From the NCBI GenBank assembly GCA_963971575.1, contig OZ020625.1, forward strand, positions 248,001-312,000: a stretch of 64,000 nucleotides of DNA, given 5' to 3'. Positions 21,527 to 33,121 of this stretch are shown here, in pieces. Position 1 is the stretch's first letter. Every line of letters begins with the position of its first letter. Made by a program: the position numbers and the translations under genes. This stretch comes from Liopterus haemorrhoidalis. Taxonomy: Eukaryota; Arthropoda; Insecta; Coleoptera; Dytiscidae. The notes below the pieces were generated by a model. It was not told the origin of the DNA. It searched no databases and worked only from the letters and a program-made list of their open reading frames with translations.

Positions 21527-22706
21527 ATCAGCTGTGGCCACCACAGGACCGACCGCCATCATAAAGTACTTATATAAATTACATTCTAGCAGCAGAGTAG
21601 AAATAACTTGGCCTAATATTTTCTAACAGAGATATTATTTATCATGACCATGGAAACGTTACATGAAAAAATTGATACTTTTCGTTTTATCAAAAAATGT
21701 TTCAAATAAAAGTTGTTAGTTATTGCTGTTATAGCAACTTTTGTTAGATAAATTATTATTATGCAAAATCTTGAAAAAAAAAAATAATGAATTTATGTTT
21801 AGGAAATCAGATCGTACTGTGCTCTTTCGTCATTTCTTAAAAATGTCATAACTGGACTAAATAAAAAGAGATTTTTTTTTATATTTTGGGCCTATGCCCC
21901 TAGTGACCGAGAAGTGCCCATCATAGACAAACATCACTTATTAAGTTAAAAAAAAATTCCCTAACCTTATATACTTTACCGCATAGCACAAGCGTATTGT
22001 GGGTTGTCTATCATATTAGACTCCAGGGGTAAAAAATTACAATTTTCAAAAATTCATAACTCAAAAACTAAAACAGATAGCGCCCTGCGGTTTGAATTTT
22101 TCAAATCATCAACACTTATATACACAGCAAAAAATTTAGGGCCTTTATCGTTAAAGACGTTTTTCGTTGAAAATTTTTTGAACATTACCAAAATTGACCA
22201 AAAAAATTAAGTTTGTAAGGCCGTATCTCCAAAACTAAAAAAGATATAGACCTGGGGATGCAATTTTTGAAATTCTTAGGTCCATAATACATATACAGCA
22301 AATTTTGAGCAAAAAAATTTTTTCTGAAAAATTTCGAATACCAATATTTTTTTTCTCAATTTAAAAAAATCATAACTCAAAATTGGTTAAAGATAGAGAC
22401 CTGCGGTTTGAATTTTTAAAATTTGCATGTGTTACTTAATCTATAAAAAAAATGGGGCTTTAATAGCTCGGCTGAATTTTTTTTTTTCTAGTCCATCAAA
22501 CAAAACCTTTAAAAATAGCCAAAATTTGAAAAAATCGTAAGGGGTATACCTTAAAAAAATTCATATTTTTGGTGAAATTTTTTTTGTCTTAGATTTGACT
22601 CAAAATTGGCCCATATACGTATTTTGGGCAGTAGATTACCAAAATAAGGTCAATTTTGCTTTTCAACTAACTGTTTTTGCATAAAACTAAAAAACTACCT
22701 CAAAAA
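21527..22706 (+). repeat. AGCTGTGGCC family with long GGCCTATGCCCC extension
   Basis: It starts AATCAGCTGTGGCCACCACA, GGACCGACCGCCATCA and the TTCTAGCAGCAGAGTAGAAA block. It then runs into a roughly 900 bp AT-rich extension with GGGCCTATGCCCCTAGTGAC, three copies of the core word (near 22046, 22205, 22363) and GTAAGGGGTATACCTTAAAA. The extension recurs at 41095-42060 and 56660-57320, and inverted at 55205-55460. Confidence 0.85.
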
Positions 22707-23085
22707 ATCAGCTGTGGCCACCACAAGACCGACCGACATCACGAGGTACTTGCATAAAATACATTCTAGCAGCAGAGTAGAAATATATTGGCCTAATATT
22801 TTCTAACAGACATATTATTTATCATAACAATGGAAACAGACGGACGGACAGACAGACCAACAGAAATCAAGGTAAAAAGGGGTATACCTTAAAAAAATCA
22901 AATTTTTGGTGATTTTTTTTTTTGTCTTAAATTTGACTCAAAATTGACCCATATACGTATTTTGGGTCGTAGATTACCAAAATAAGGTCAATTTTGCCTT
23001 TCAACTAATTGTTTTTGCATAAAACTAAAAAAACTACCTCAAAAAAAGAGGCAGGAAAGCTTTAAAGCTTTTTTTGAATTTCCCC
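22707..23085 (+). repeat. Second AGCTGTGGCC copy abutting the first
   Basis: A new AATCAGCTGTGGCCACCACA start at 22706 leads through the AGCAGCAGAGTAG block and a CGGACGGACAGACAGACC tract. The tract is joined not to the usual CATGCTAAAAATAG end but to a second copy of AGGGGTATACCTTAAAAAAA and following DNA, so this is a local rearrangement. Confidence 0.8.
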
Positions 23086-23318
23086 AGCCCGAAATAGATA
23101 TTTTACAGGTCCGCGGTAAGTTTGGATTGAGAAGCACTGGCCTGAACTAATATTTTATCAATTTTCCCTCACCAAATTTCCAAAGATATAGAAACCCTTC
23201 CCATATCTATTGAAAAACACGTTTTCTCGCGGAAAAAACTTGTATACAAGATACGTAGCAAGCCCTGAAATCTAAAAGAGCAAAATGAAGATTTAAGACA
23301 ATCCTGAAAGAGTTCTTA
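23086..23318. other. Possible hAT-like end, then unassigned DNA
   Basis: AGGTCCGCGGTAAGTTTGGA and GAGAAGCACTGGCC (23108-23142) resemble the terminal words of hAT-type MITEs, but no partner end was found. Confidence 0.35.
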
Positions 23319-23903
23319 TACCCTTTTCACACTAGATATTTAAGATCAGATGTTAAAGTGAATGTATCTTTAAACGCTAATGTGTAACCGTATGGCCTCG
23401 TCTAAATACAAGCGATGTTTAAGACAGAGATCTGCGTCTTAAATTTCGTACGCATTGCCAACTTAATTTCTATTATAAAAAAATACTCCTTGAATTTGTG
23501 CTGTCAACATTTTATATTATCATAAACAAGAATACTGTATTATATCGACGTTATAAGTTTATACTTATTGTTATAATAAAATTATTTATTTTAATAATGT
23601 GTTTAATAAAATACAGAGCTACAATAATTGAGATAAAATGTATCGACTTACATGTAAATACAGGTGTAATATATTCTTTATTGTAGAATGAAATGAAATA
23701 TCCTTAATTGTTTATAATAATTCAAAATGTGCGTCTGTGCAGACAGTTCAAAACTGGTAATTTCATGACGGTAACTTAAGGACAAAATTACTGTAGCTGA
23801 TGACAGCACCAGAGATTTAAACATCAAGTGTGAAAGCATACCGATGTTAAACATCGGTGAACTTTAAGTTCACTCGTCTTAAAGATCTAGTGTGAAAAGG
23901 GTA
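23319..23903 (+). mobile_element. PIF/Harbinger-like MITE, copy A, TTA TSD
   Basis: The TIRs are TACCCTTTTCACACTAGA and TCTAGTGTGAAAAGGGTA. TTA flanks both sides (23316-23318, 23904-23906). The interior holds paired inner repeats (AGATGTTAAAGTGAATG; GATGTTAAACATCGGTGAAC). The 3 bp TWA duplication fits PIF/Harbinger. Copy B at 53911-54512 is inverted. The open frame inside both copies (MLSTFYIIINKNTVLYRR) is AT-rich and is read as incidental. Confidence 0.9.
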
Positions 23904-23906
23904 TTA

Positions 23907-24546
23907 GAGAGGTAAAAATCACTCCATCAGTATTTGTAATAATAATGTTGTATTTATTTAAAGTTAGTATGGTTGTTGAACACGAAATGTTGAAATTCAA
24001 ATGAGTCTAAATGCGGCTTTATATCCTCAATTTACAAATTCCTAAAATCCGGGGCTTAGCGCACGAATGACAATGTGGGGCAGAGAGACAGATAAATGAG
24101 TTACACAAAGCAAAAAAGTCAAATAAACATGTTAAAACAGAATACGCCAAGTACAGGCTGGGCAACAATACAATACGGCCATACGGGCCTGAGTCACTCG
24201 CAGGACCTGCTAAATAATCACAGGACGAAATGAAACATCAACGATCTAGCCACTTGACAAAATATCCCTCTCCCTCTCTCTCCGTCTCCCTCATCCGCAA
24301 AAATATATATTTACTGAGGAACGCGTACTTCCAAGTTTTTGGAAAATAAAAATTCACATCAAAATCGGATATGAATACCGACCTACGGTTGCAATTTTTG
24401 GACTCAAAATGTCTCCTTTAATGAAGGAAATAATTGGGGATTTTACAAATAGTTTTGGCATTGCCAGTGACGATTTTTGAATAACACAATCGGTTCTTCT
24501 TTATATAAGACTTTTTTAAATGTACATTTTTGTTGTTAAGTAAATA
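23907..24546. other. Unassigned
   Basis: CCCTCTCCCTCTCTCTCCGT at 24265-24284 is a short pyrimidine tract. A loose core-word copy lies at 24350-24405. No gene. Confidence 0.4.
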
Positions 24547-25132
24547 CAGACGATTCCGCTTATTTGGGCCACCGCTTAATTAGGGCAGCCGCTTATTTGG
24601 GCCAAATCTCAAAGAACAGAAACCAAACCAAGAAACCAACAGTAAATTTACATGTTTAATTGGGACAACATTCCGCTTAATTGGGACAGTAAATTTAAGA
24701 TCACAGTACATATTATGTTACACATATTTTCAAGAAAAAATATGTGCAAAGAATTTAATATTAGAGCGTAATTTTATGCAGGAAGGAAATGAAGGGAGCC
24801 CTACATCCGCACTGAATACTTGTGCTGATTTTGTACAAGTGAAATGTTACAAAAACAAAAGACAGACTACACTTGACGCATTTTTGCATTGAATTAAATT
24901 GTATGTGCCTATTTATTATTTTATTTTGGAATTTATTATTATTTTTTCTTAAAAGTTTATATTTTTTGGTTATATGTAATTTATAGTTTTGTCCAAGAGT
25001 TTACAAGATAAAATTATTGAAAGAAAAATATGCATTGTTTAATTTTATGTGAAATTCGCTTAATTGGGGCAGCCGCTTAATTGGGCCAAAATGCCTAAGT
25101 CCCGATGTGTCCCAATTAAGCGGAATCGACTG
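24547..25132 (+). mobile_element. Pogo/Tigger-like element relic, copy 1
   Basis: The TIRs CAGACGATTCCGCTTA and TAAGCGGAATCGACTG are flanked by TA (24545-24546, 25133-25134). Subterminal CGCTTAATTGGG words repeat at both ends. The 586 bp element retains only the end of a transposase gene. Confidence 0.87.
24776..24892 (+). pseudogene. Pogo/Tigger-type transposase C-terminal remnant
   Basis: The frame reads MQEGNEGSPTSALNTCADFV, then QVKCYKN, then KRQTTLDAFLH and a stop at 24890-24892. A QTTLDxF ending is typical of pogo/Tigger/jerky transposases. 39079-39195 encodes the same peptide, differing by at least one silent base. The HTH and DDE domains are missing because of the internal deletion. 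Confidence 0.7.
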
Positions 25133-25148
25133 TAATTATTTGTTTGCT

Positions 25149-26620
25149 GTTCTTGGACAATGAGTCAAAATGTTTGGTCTTACTCACCACAATCTTGTTC
25201 GAAGTTTCAGGTCTTTCCAGGTATCTGGGGGACCAAAGACCTGACACCTTAAAACAACATGGTGACGATACCAACAGACAGACAGAAAAATGAACAGACA
25301 GACAGAAAAATGAACAGACAGACAGAAAAATGAACAGACAGACAGAAAAATGAATTTAAAAAAATCGTAGCTCAAAAACGGTTAGAGATAAAGACTTGCG
25401 GTTGAAATTTTTGATATCTACATGTACTGTTTACTCTAAAATAAATTTGGGACCTTAAAAAACGACTACAAATTTTTGATAAATTAAAGTATGAGCCGAC
25501 ATAGAAAATATTTTAAAATGACAAAAAATAATTATTTTTTGGCAATAGAGGGTCAATTATTTAGCCAATGCGAAGATAGCAAAATAGAAGGAAATCAACA
25601 AGATCTAGCATTGGTATACAGGACACCTGGAGAGATATTTGGGTCCTTAAAAAACTAACTGGAAAATCTTATTCGAGGTGAAAAACAAAACATTAGACAA
25701 AAAATTTGACACGAAATTGACAAAAAATAATTATTTTTGGAAATAGAGGATAATTATTTAGCCTATATAAAGATCTAGCGTTGGTATACAGGACACCTGG
25801 AGAGATATTTAACCAAGTTAGGGACAAAAAACGAATGGATGCATCCAAAAAACAGTTAAAATGAAAAATAATTTTCAAAGATTTCTAGATAATTATTTTT
25901 TGGTTATTGGACATTTTTGGACTTACTCACCACCATGTTGCTCTGCATCAGGTCTTTCCAGGTATCTGGGGCACCAAAGACCTGACACTTAGAGCAAGAT
26001 GATGGTGATGCCAAAACTGAACTGGCACAGTAAAAAAATAAGTTTAGTTTGAAAATTAGAATTTAAAAAAATGATAGCTCAAAAACCGCCAGAGATAGAG
26101 ACCTACGGTAGAAATTTTTGAAATCTACATGTACTGTTTACTTTAAAATAAATTTGTGACCTTAAAAAACTAACTGGAAATTCTTATACATTCTCTGCAT
26201 CAGGTCTTTCCAGGTATCTGGGGGACCAAAGACCTGCCACTTTAGTACAACATGCTGGCGATGCCAACAGACAGACAGAAAAATGAACAAACAGACATAA
26301 AAATGACCAGAAAAACAGACATATATACATATAAATAAACAGACAGACAAATGATGTAGACGTTAAATAAATTATTATTTTTTTGCTGTTCTTGAACAAT
26401 GAGTCAAGATTTTTGGTCTGATTCACCACAATTTTGTTCCAAGTTTCAGGTCTTTCCAGGTATCTGGGGGACCAAAGACCTGACACTTTAGTACAACATG
26501 GTGACAATGCCAACAGAGAGACAGAAAAATGAACAGACAGACATAAAAATTGATGTGAAGTGTGAATTTGACGACAAAATGACGGTATAAGGGTTTTTTG
26601 GTCATACCTACAAAACCCTA
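25149..26620 (+). repeat. Tandem/hairpin array, first block
   Basis: Hairpin copies lie at about 25149-25280, 25915-26030, 26195-26275 and 26386-26515, each with AGGTCTTTCCAGGTATCTGG and GGGGACCAAAGACCTG. Between them are the core word (25355, 26065), a GGTATACAGGACACCTGGAG segment that preserves a LINE-tail GIQDTWRDI reading, and CAGACAGACAGAAAAATGAA microsatellite units (25276-25355, 26265-26350). Minus-strand frames rich in SVCLF derive from that microsatellite. Confidence 0.85.
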
Positions 26621-27207
26621 AAAATGGAGATATTAAATAGAAAATTAAACACTTATATGTACACAAGACACCTGTAATAACCAGATACGTAGAGCAAATT
26701 GGAGTAACGACTGCCAGTTGACAATGCCGGTGTATATTTAAATTAAATCTAAAATTTTTCAAATTAAATTCAAAATGAAACGAAGGTGAAAATTTGTACA
26801 ATAAATAATCAGGGATTGACGTTCTAAGCAGGGAAATTAATTTTCTTTGTGGTGTGAGTTGTGCTTGAGTTGGTACACCTGTGACAGTAGCGTACCGACG
26901 TCGAGCGTCTCCACCATCAACTCAAATCGACGCTCATCCAATTACGCGAGAAATAACTTTAAACACCGATATAAAAATTCAACAAAAAATAAAAAAAAAG
27001 TTAAAATGAAAAATCTAACACTTGTACAATCTGAGTTAAGCAAAAGGACGATCTATGACACTTTAGAACATCGATATACACAAGTCTTGGAAGACCTTAA
27101 CACCAGGTGGAGTAACATAAAAACTGGAAGCATCCAAGAAATTAGCAAGATATATTTTGAAAGATATCTTAATACTTATTTATAGCCTTTTGCTGAGAGT
27201 TTTGGCC
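26621..27207 (+). other. Unidentified 112-codon open frame (26847-27185) in repeat-free flank
   Basis: The ATG at 26847 opens a 112-codon frame. Its first third overlaps a GACGC-rich patch (26895-26935). Its last part reads TLEHRYTQVLEDLNTRWSNI and ends KTGSIQEISKIYFERY. A second ATG at 27006 after an A-rich stretch could start a 59-residue version. I do not recognise it. The composition is more protein-like than other frames here, but it ends just before a MITE and has no homologue in the window. Confidence 0.3.
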
Positions 27208-27771
27208 TTAAGCCGCATTCAGAGCTCTTAAATCAATAGCTTATGCACTGTAGCTTATGGACTGTTCACTGTCACCAGCAAGTTTGTCATATGATAAGAC
27301 GTGAAACCGTTCAGACCTCCAAATTTAATACGCTGTTTGTTGTGGATTGTGCATAATTTTCTAAACATATAGCTAGTGAGATGTTTTAATGAGAGACATA
27401 TAAACACATTGGCTATCGCATTATATCAGTGACACCGTAGTTATCGAATGCCTTTACATAACCTAACATAATGTCATCATTAACAAATCTTGCTCAAAAT
27501 TACAAAGACGGACAGTAAATATGATCAATTTAGGTAATTAGGTAGTTAAAATCTAAGACAACAGAATTATAAGAACGATAATACATATAAAATATTTTAC
27601 GAAGCTAAATAGTTGGTTTCAAAATTCACAGATGGAGGGCTATTCGTAACGTAGTAATTTATAACAGATGTGAACGGTACATGGAACGTTAAAAGAATGC
27701 ATTAAAGCATAACTCAGAGCGACACAACGCACAGTCTATCGTTAATTTAAAGAGGTCTGAATGCGGCTTAA
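27208..27771. mobile_element. MITE with TTAAGCCGCATTCAGA TIRs
   Basis: TTAAGCCGCATTCAGA at 27208-27223 and its complement ending at 27771 form TIRs extended by a partial match (GCTCTTAAAT against ATTTAAAGAGGT). The interior (564 bp overall) has no coding sequence. No unambiguous TSD was resolved, partly because the right end runs into the next repeat. Confidence 0.75.
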
Positions 27772-28060
27772 TACGGTTCCTGGAACCATAGTCTATAGTA
27801 AAACTGTGGTCTTTTAACTAAAACAGAGGTCTAGAAACTGAACCGGGGTCTAAAAACTTAATCCGTGGTCTAGAAACTTAAACTAGAGTTATAAAACTTG
27901 AACTTGAAGCCGCAATAATGTATCATTATTATTATTATTTTTTAAAAATTGCCATAAGTGTCTTCCACAGCACCCAGAGAGTGCTGGGAATACCCACCCC
28001 TGAAGGGAGTTGGGCGCAGATGGGATGATCCGAGAACCATCCATGTCCTTAGGGGTATAT
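27772..28060 (-). repeat. SINE-like dispersed repeat, long form, copy 2
   Basis: It matches 4399-4690 almost throughout, including the three 'GGTCTAGAAACT' words, the TTATTATTATT tract and the AGTGCTGGGAATACCCACCC core. It abuts the MITE at 27771. Confidence 0.8.
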
Positions 28061-29040
28061 TGTCTGTCCACTCCTCTTTCACTCCTGTTCCTCTCCACCG
28101 ATTCTCCATGTTACTCCAAGTGTCAGGTCTTTCCAGATATCTGGGGGACCAAAGACCTGACACTTAGAGCAAGATGATGCTGATGCCAAAACTGGACTGG
28201 CACAGTAAAAAATAAATATATTTTATTAGATGTAATTTTAAAAAAACAACTCAAAAACGGCCAGTGATAGAGACTTGCGGTTGATATTTTTGAAATCCAC
28301 ATGGACTTTTTAGTTTAAAAAAAATTTGAGGCATCAAAAATTACTAAAAAATTTTGATAAATTAAAGTTTGATCCGACAAAGAAAATATTTTAAAATAAC
28401 AAAAAATAATTATTTTTTGGCAATAGAGGGTCAATTATTTAGCCAAAATTTGGGTTAACTGGAAAATCTTATTCGAGGTGAAAAACAAAATACTTGACAA
28501 AAAATTTGACACGAAATTGATAAAAAATAATTATTTTTGGAAATAGAGGGTTAATTATTTAGCCAATGCGAAGACAGCAAAAGAGGAAGAAATCAACAAG
28601 ATCTAGCATTGGTATACAGGACACCTGGAGAGATATTTAACCAGATTAGGGACGAAAAACGAATGGATGCATCCAATAAACAGTAAACATTAAAAATCAA
28701 TTTTGAGAGATTTCTAGATAATTTTTTTTGATGTTGGACATTTTTGGACTTACTCACCACCATATTGCTCTGCATCAGGTCTTTCTAGGTATCTGGGGGA
28801 CCAAAAACCTGACACTTAGAGCAAGATGATGGTGATGCCAAAGGTGGACAGACATCTGCCCAAAAATAATTATTTTGCCAATAAAGGTTTAATTATTCAG
28901 CCAGTGCGAAGAAAGCAAAATAGAGGGAAATCAACAAGTTTTAGCATTGGTATACAGGACACCTGGAGAGATATTTATACAAGCCAGAATGAAAAATTTA
29001 CATCGAAATTCAAATTTGAAAAGACTTGATATTTAATAGA
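28061..29040 (+). repeat. Tandem/hairpin array, second block
   Basis: Hairpins lie at about 28110-28210 and 28735-28845. The core word is at 28240. The shared block TTGACAAAAAATTTGACACG ... AATAGAGGGTTAATTATTTA and the GGTATACAGGACACCTGGAG segment occur in the same order as in the third block. The last unit is broken at about 29035 before a GAGAGAGAGAGAG tract. Confidence 0.85.
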
Positions 29041-29769
29041 GCAGTGCCCTGTAAGAGAGAGAGAGAGTGAAAAATGGGGTAAAGTTAATTTTAATTAAAC
29101 ATTTCAAATTAATGAAAAACACAGTTGACCAAACAATTGATTAAACCAGTGGAAATAGAGTAAAATAACCAGAAAATGAAATATTTAATTTAATTCTCTG
29201 AGCGGTTATAGTTCGTTGGGACTTTACGAACCATAACATAAAAAAAAACCTCCGCGAACATTTTAAGTAGCACTGTGTTGGTATATCATGTCCGTTAGAC
29301 ATAGGGAAACACGCCCATTCTGATGTTATTAGTGGAGAAATGGCCATTAGTCTGTTGATGGCCCGTGCATTAGACTGTGAGGGAGTGCTGCGACCTTCAC
29401 TGGACATTAGAATGATCCATCACGATGCACGACACTATATCATGACATGTGATACCCCCCCCCCCCCCCATCAACATATTCTAACATGCAAGCACATCCT
29501 CTATTATTCAACATGGAAAAATGCACACACATATCATTAAATTACTATCAAATTGTTTCAATCATTTTAAACTGGGATAACTAATTCACTAATTTAGAAA
29601 TTTAAACAATTTAAATAAATTTCTATTAAAATTAATGTACACTAATATTATTGCACAAGTTTTATTTTTCATATTATAAACAATTAAGAATCAATTTTTA
29701 CCAAGGACCTAATCAATTTGGAACCATACATACCAAGTCTATCTTTGAAGTTTTTACAAAAAATCAGTC
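29041..29769. other. Non-array insertion, unidentified
   Basis: 29200-29440 is less AT-rich and open on both strands (minus: LMAISPLITSEWACFPMSNG). A 14-base C run lies at about 29456-29469. I do not recognise it. It splits the array. Confidence 0.4.
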
Positions 29770-31750
29770 TGTCCAAATTTTTGGCCTTACTCAACACCAT
29801 ATTGCTCTCACTGTCAGGTCTTTCCAGGTATCTGGGGGACCAAAGACCTGACACTTAGAGCAAGATGATGGTGATGCCAAAATTAAAGCACAGTAAAAAT
29901 ATAAGTTTAGTTTGAATATTTGAATTTAAAAAAATGATAGCTCAAAAACGGCCAGAGATAGAGACCTGCGGTTGGAATTTTTGAAATCTACATGTATTGT
30001 TTACTCTAAAATAAATTTGGGACCTTAAACCACTAACTGGAAAATCTTATTCGAGGTAAAAACAAAACACAAAAATTTGACACAAAATTGACAAAAAATA
30101 TATATTTTTTTGAAATAGGGGGTTAATTATTTAGCCAATGCGAAGATAGCAAAATAGAAAGAAATCAACAAGATCTGGCATTGGTATACAGGACACCTGG
30201 AGAGATATTTAGCCAGATTAGGAACAAAAAACGAATGGATGTATCCAATAAACAGCAAACATTAAAAATCAATTTTGAAAGTTTTCTAGAAAATTATTTT
30301 TTAGATATTGGACATTTTTGGCCTTACTCACCACCATGTTGCTGTGCATCAGGTCTTTCCAAATATCTGGGGGACCAAAGACCTGACACTTAGAGCAAGA
30401 TGATGCTGATGCCAAAACTGGACTGGCACAGTAAAAAATAAATAAATTTTATTAAATGTAATTTAAAAAAACATAACTCAAAAACGGCCAGTGATAGAGG
30501 CTTGCGGTTGAAACTTTTGAAACCTACATGGACTTTTTAGTTTAAAAAAATTTCAAAAAACAACTAAAAAATTTTGGTAAATTAAAGTATGATCCGACAA
30601 AGAAAATATTTTAAAATAACAAAAAATAATTATTTTTTGGCAATAGAGGGTTAATTATTTAGCCAATACAAAGACAGCAAAAGACGAAGAAATCAGCAAA
30701 TTAGGGAAAAAAGTCAAATAGAAGCATCCAATAAAGAGCAAAAATTAAAAATTAATTTTTAAAGAATTCTAGATAATTACTTTTTGGTTATTGGATATTT
30801 TTGGACTTACTCACCACCATGTTGCTGTGCATCAGGTCTTTCCAGATATCTGGGGGACCAAAGACCTAACACGTAGAGCAAGATGATGGTGATGCCAAAA
30901 CTGGACTGACACAGTAAAAAAATAAGTTTAATTTGCAAATTTGAATTTAAAAAAATGATAGCTCAAAAACGACCAGAGATAGAGACTTGCGGTTGAAAAT
31001 TTTAAAATCTACATGGAACTTTTTAGTCTAAAAAAAATTTGAGGCCTCAAAAAACGACTAAAATATCTGTTAAATTAAAGTATGAGCCGACAAAGAAAAT
31101 ATTTTAAAATGACAAAAAATAATTATTTTTTGGCAATAGAGGGTTAATTATTTAGCCAATGTAAAGACGGCATAAGACGAAGAAATCTGCAGATTAGGGA
31201 CCAAAATCAAATGGAAGCATCCAATAAACAGCAAACATTAAAAATCAATTTTGAAAGATTTCTAAAAAATTCTAGATAATTACTTTTTGGTTATTGGATA
31301 TTTTTGGACTTACTCACCACCATGTTGCTGTGCATCAGGTCTTTCCAGATATCTGGGGGACCAAAAACCTGACACTTAGAGCAAGATGATGCTGATGCCA
31401 AAACTAAACTGGCACAGTAAAAATATAAGGTTAGTTGGAAAATTTGAATTTAAAAAAATAATAGCTCAAAAACGGTCAAAGATAGAGACCTGCGGCAATT
31501 TTTGAAATCTACATGCATTGTTTACTCTAAAATAAATTTGGGACCTTAAAACACTAACTGGAAAATCTTATTCGAGGTGAAAAACAAAACACTTGCCAAA
31601 AAATTTGACACAAAATTGACAAAAAATAATTATTTTTGGAAATAGAGGGTTAATTATTTAGCCAATGCGAAGATAGCAAAATAGAGGGAAATCAACAAGA
31701 TCTAGCATTGGTATACAGGATACCTGGAGAGATATTTAGTCAATTTATAA
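29770..31750 (+). repeat. Tandem/hairpin array, third block, ~484-537 bp units
   Basis: The word ACCAAAGACCTGACACT or a near match recurs near 29839, 30376, 30860 and 31370. Each unit has, in order, a hairpin, a TGGACTGGCACAGTAAAAAA edge, the core word, the ACAAAAAATAATTATTTTTT block and CCAATNCNAAGANAGCAAAA. Units 1 and 4 also keep the GGTATACAGG LINE-tail segment. Units 2 and 3 lack most of it, which explains the variable period. Confidence 0.9.
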
Positions 31751-31753
31751 GCT

Positions 31754-32125
31754 CCCAGCAAACATTCAACTAACGGCCGAATGCTGGCAAACTGTTTTTA
31801 TGCTGGTAAATTACTGGCACCAAAAGTAAGTGCAACGCCAGTATTAATAATGTACTTCACATTTGTATTTCGCATTCCGCCTATACGAAGTACTTTACCA
31901 GCATTTTATAAGCACTCTTCTTCACTCATACTTTTTACTTAAAACCATCAGAAATAAATCTTGCAACTAATGCGATTATTTTGCACTTTACCGTTGCTGG
32001 GCCAGCAACTGATACATCAATGGGCCAGTAACGGCCACGGGGACACCGGGGTACTGGCCCATTACTTTCAATGCCGGGGAGTATGTGCTTTACCAGTACT
32101 GGCCCGTATAAAAATGTTTGCTGGG
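31754..32125 (+). mobile_element. 372 bp MITE (CCCAGCAAACATT TIR), copy 1
   Basis: CCCAGCAAACATTCAAC and AATGTTTGCTGGG bound it. The interior has GGGCCAGTAACGGCCACGGG and paired CCAGTACTGGCCC dyads. Copies at 46804-47175 and 51944-52315 are exactly the same length. This copy is flanked by CT on each side, not TA. Confidence 0.92.
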
Positions 32126-33121
32126 CTGTCACTGATTTCATAATAATGTCATACCGAACGATAATTTGCATGTGTCCAGTTTTTTATGTGAAGCCTCTAA
32201 TTCAAAATTACCACCCTAGGGCCTTAATATCAAATCTAAATTACAACATCATGTGTAAAATTATTTTGAAATTTCTATCATTTGCTACATTACTTTCAAT
32301 AGCGAGTTAAAACCCTAGAGGCTACAGTTAAATTATCTTTAAACCCTGAACGTTAAACCAAGTTTTAAATGTTTAAAGCCAGGGTAAGTGTTTACAACAT
32401 CCTACTTCACACTTGCGCATACGTCTAACACATGTCATTTGTTTAATATACAGAGATTCTAAACAAGTGGGACTGTGCAGAACTTTTATTTATGTCATTA
32501 AACTAGAAGATGGGTAGCTCGCTTCGCTCGGCTTCTTCTAACCAAACACTTACTAACCTAGCCTAACCTAAGATAGTGTTTTGTCATTAAACTAGAAGAT
32601 GGTTAGCTCGCTTCTAGAAACCATTGTTTTAGAGCCACTGACAATTCTTGAATTATTTAGTGTAGTCGTTATGTGCTGCCATCTGTATAAAGTTTGAAGG
32701 GGGATATTGTAAACATTGGCCAAATTATCTTTAAACCCTGAACGTTAAAGCAAGTTTTAAATGTTTAAAGCCAGTATTTTCTAATGCGTCAGGGTGCGAA
32801 TTATATTTGGTATGAAATGTCAATCATCCTTTCTACACAGTTCATCAGGTCTGTGCCCGGTCAAGGGCTGCGAGAGAAATTCCAAGACATTACCATATAA
32901 ACCGCAAGTGTCAGAAGCAAACCTCTCAGCTCGGGGCGCTCGCCCATCCCTTATAACTTAACGCCCTACGGTCATCCCTGACAACCTGCACCAAAACATA
33001 CTCAATTATATCTCGTCTTTGTAATCTAAACAAATGAATAAATTGCATTTGTTTCAAGTAATTTTAGTTGCGTTTTATTTCTTTAGTGGCTCTACCACCA
33101 TTAACCAAACTGTTACTACAA
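32126..33121. repeat. Short direct repeats in otherwise unassigned DNA
   Basis: AATTATCTTTAAACCCTGAA through TTTAAATGTTTAAAGCCAG occurs at 32332-32385 and 32726-32775. TCATTAAACTAGAAGATGG occurs at 32496 and 32585 with GCTCGCTTCGCTCGGC beside the first. Three CCTAA-like words (32556-32571) are too few to call telomeric. 32920-32990 is GC-richer and unidentified. Confidence 0.55.

Noticed and set aside
23498..23686. 62-codon frame conserved at 54142
   Set aside because: It lies inside the PIF-type MITE; extreme A/T bias and no codon-position pattern.
26162..26350. Minus-strand frames rich in SVCLF (also 25184, 37923, 38698), looking like membrane proteins
   Set aside because: They are translations of the CAGACAGACAGAAAAATGAA microsatellite and the hairpin repeat, not genes.
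31935..32171. 78-codon frame recurring at 51916
   Set aside because: It lies inside the 372 bp MITE and is broken in the third copy. The terminal inverted repeats explain the conservation.
32550..32575. Telomere-type TTAGG repeat
   Set aside because: Only about three imperfect units, no array.
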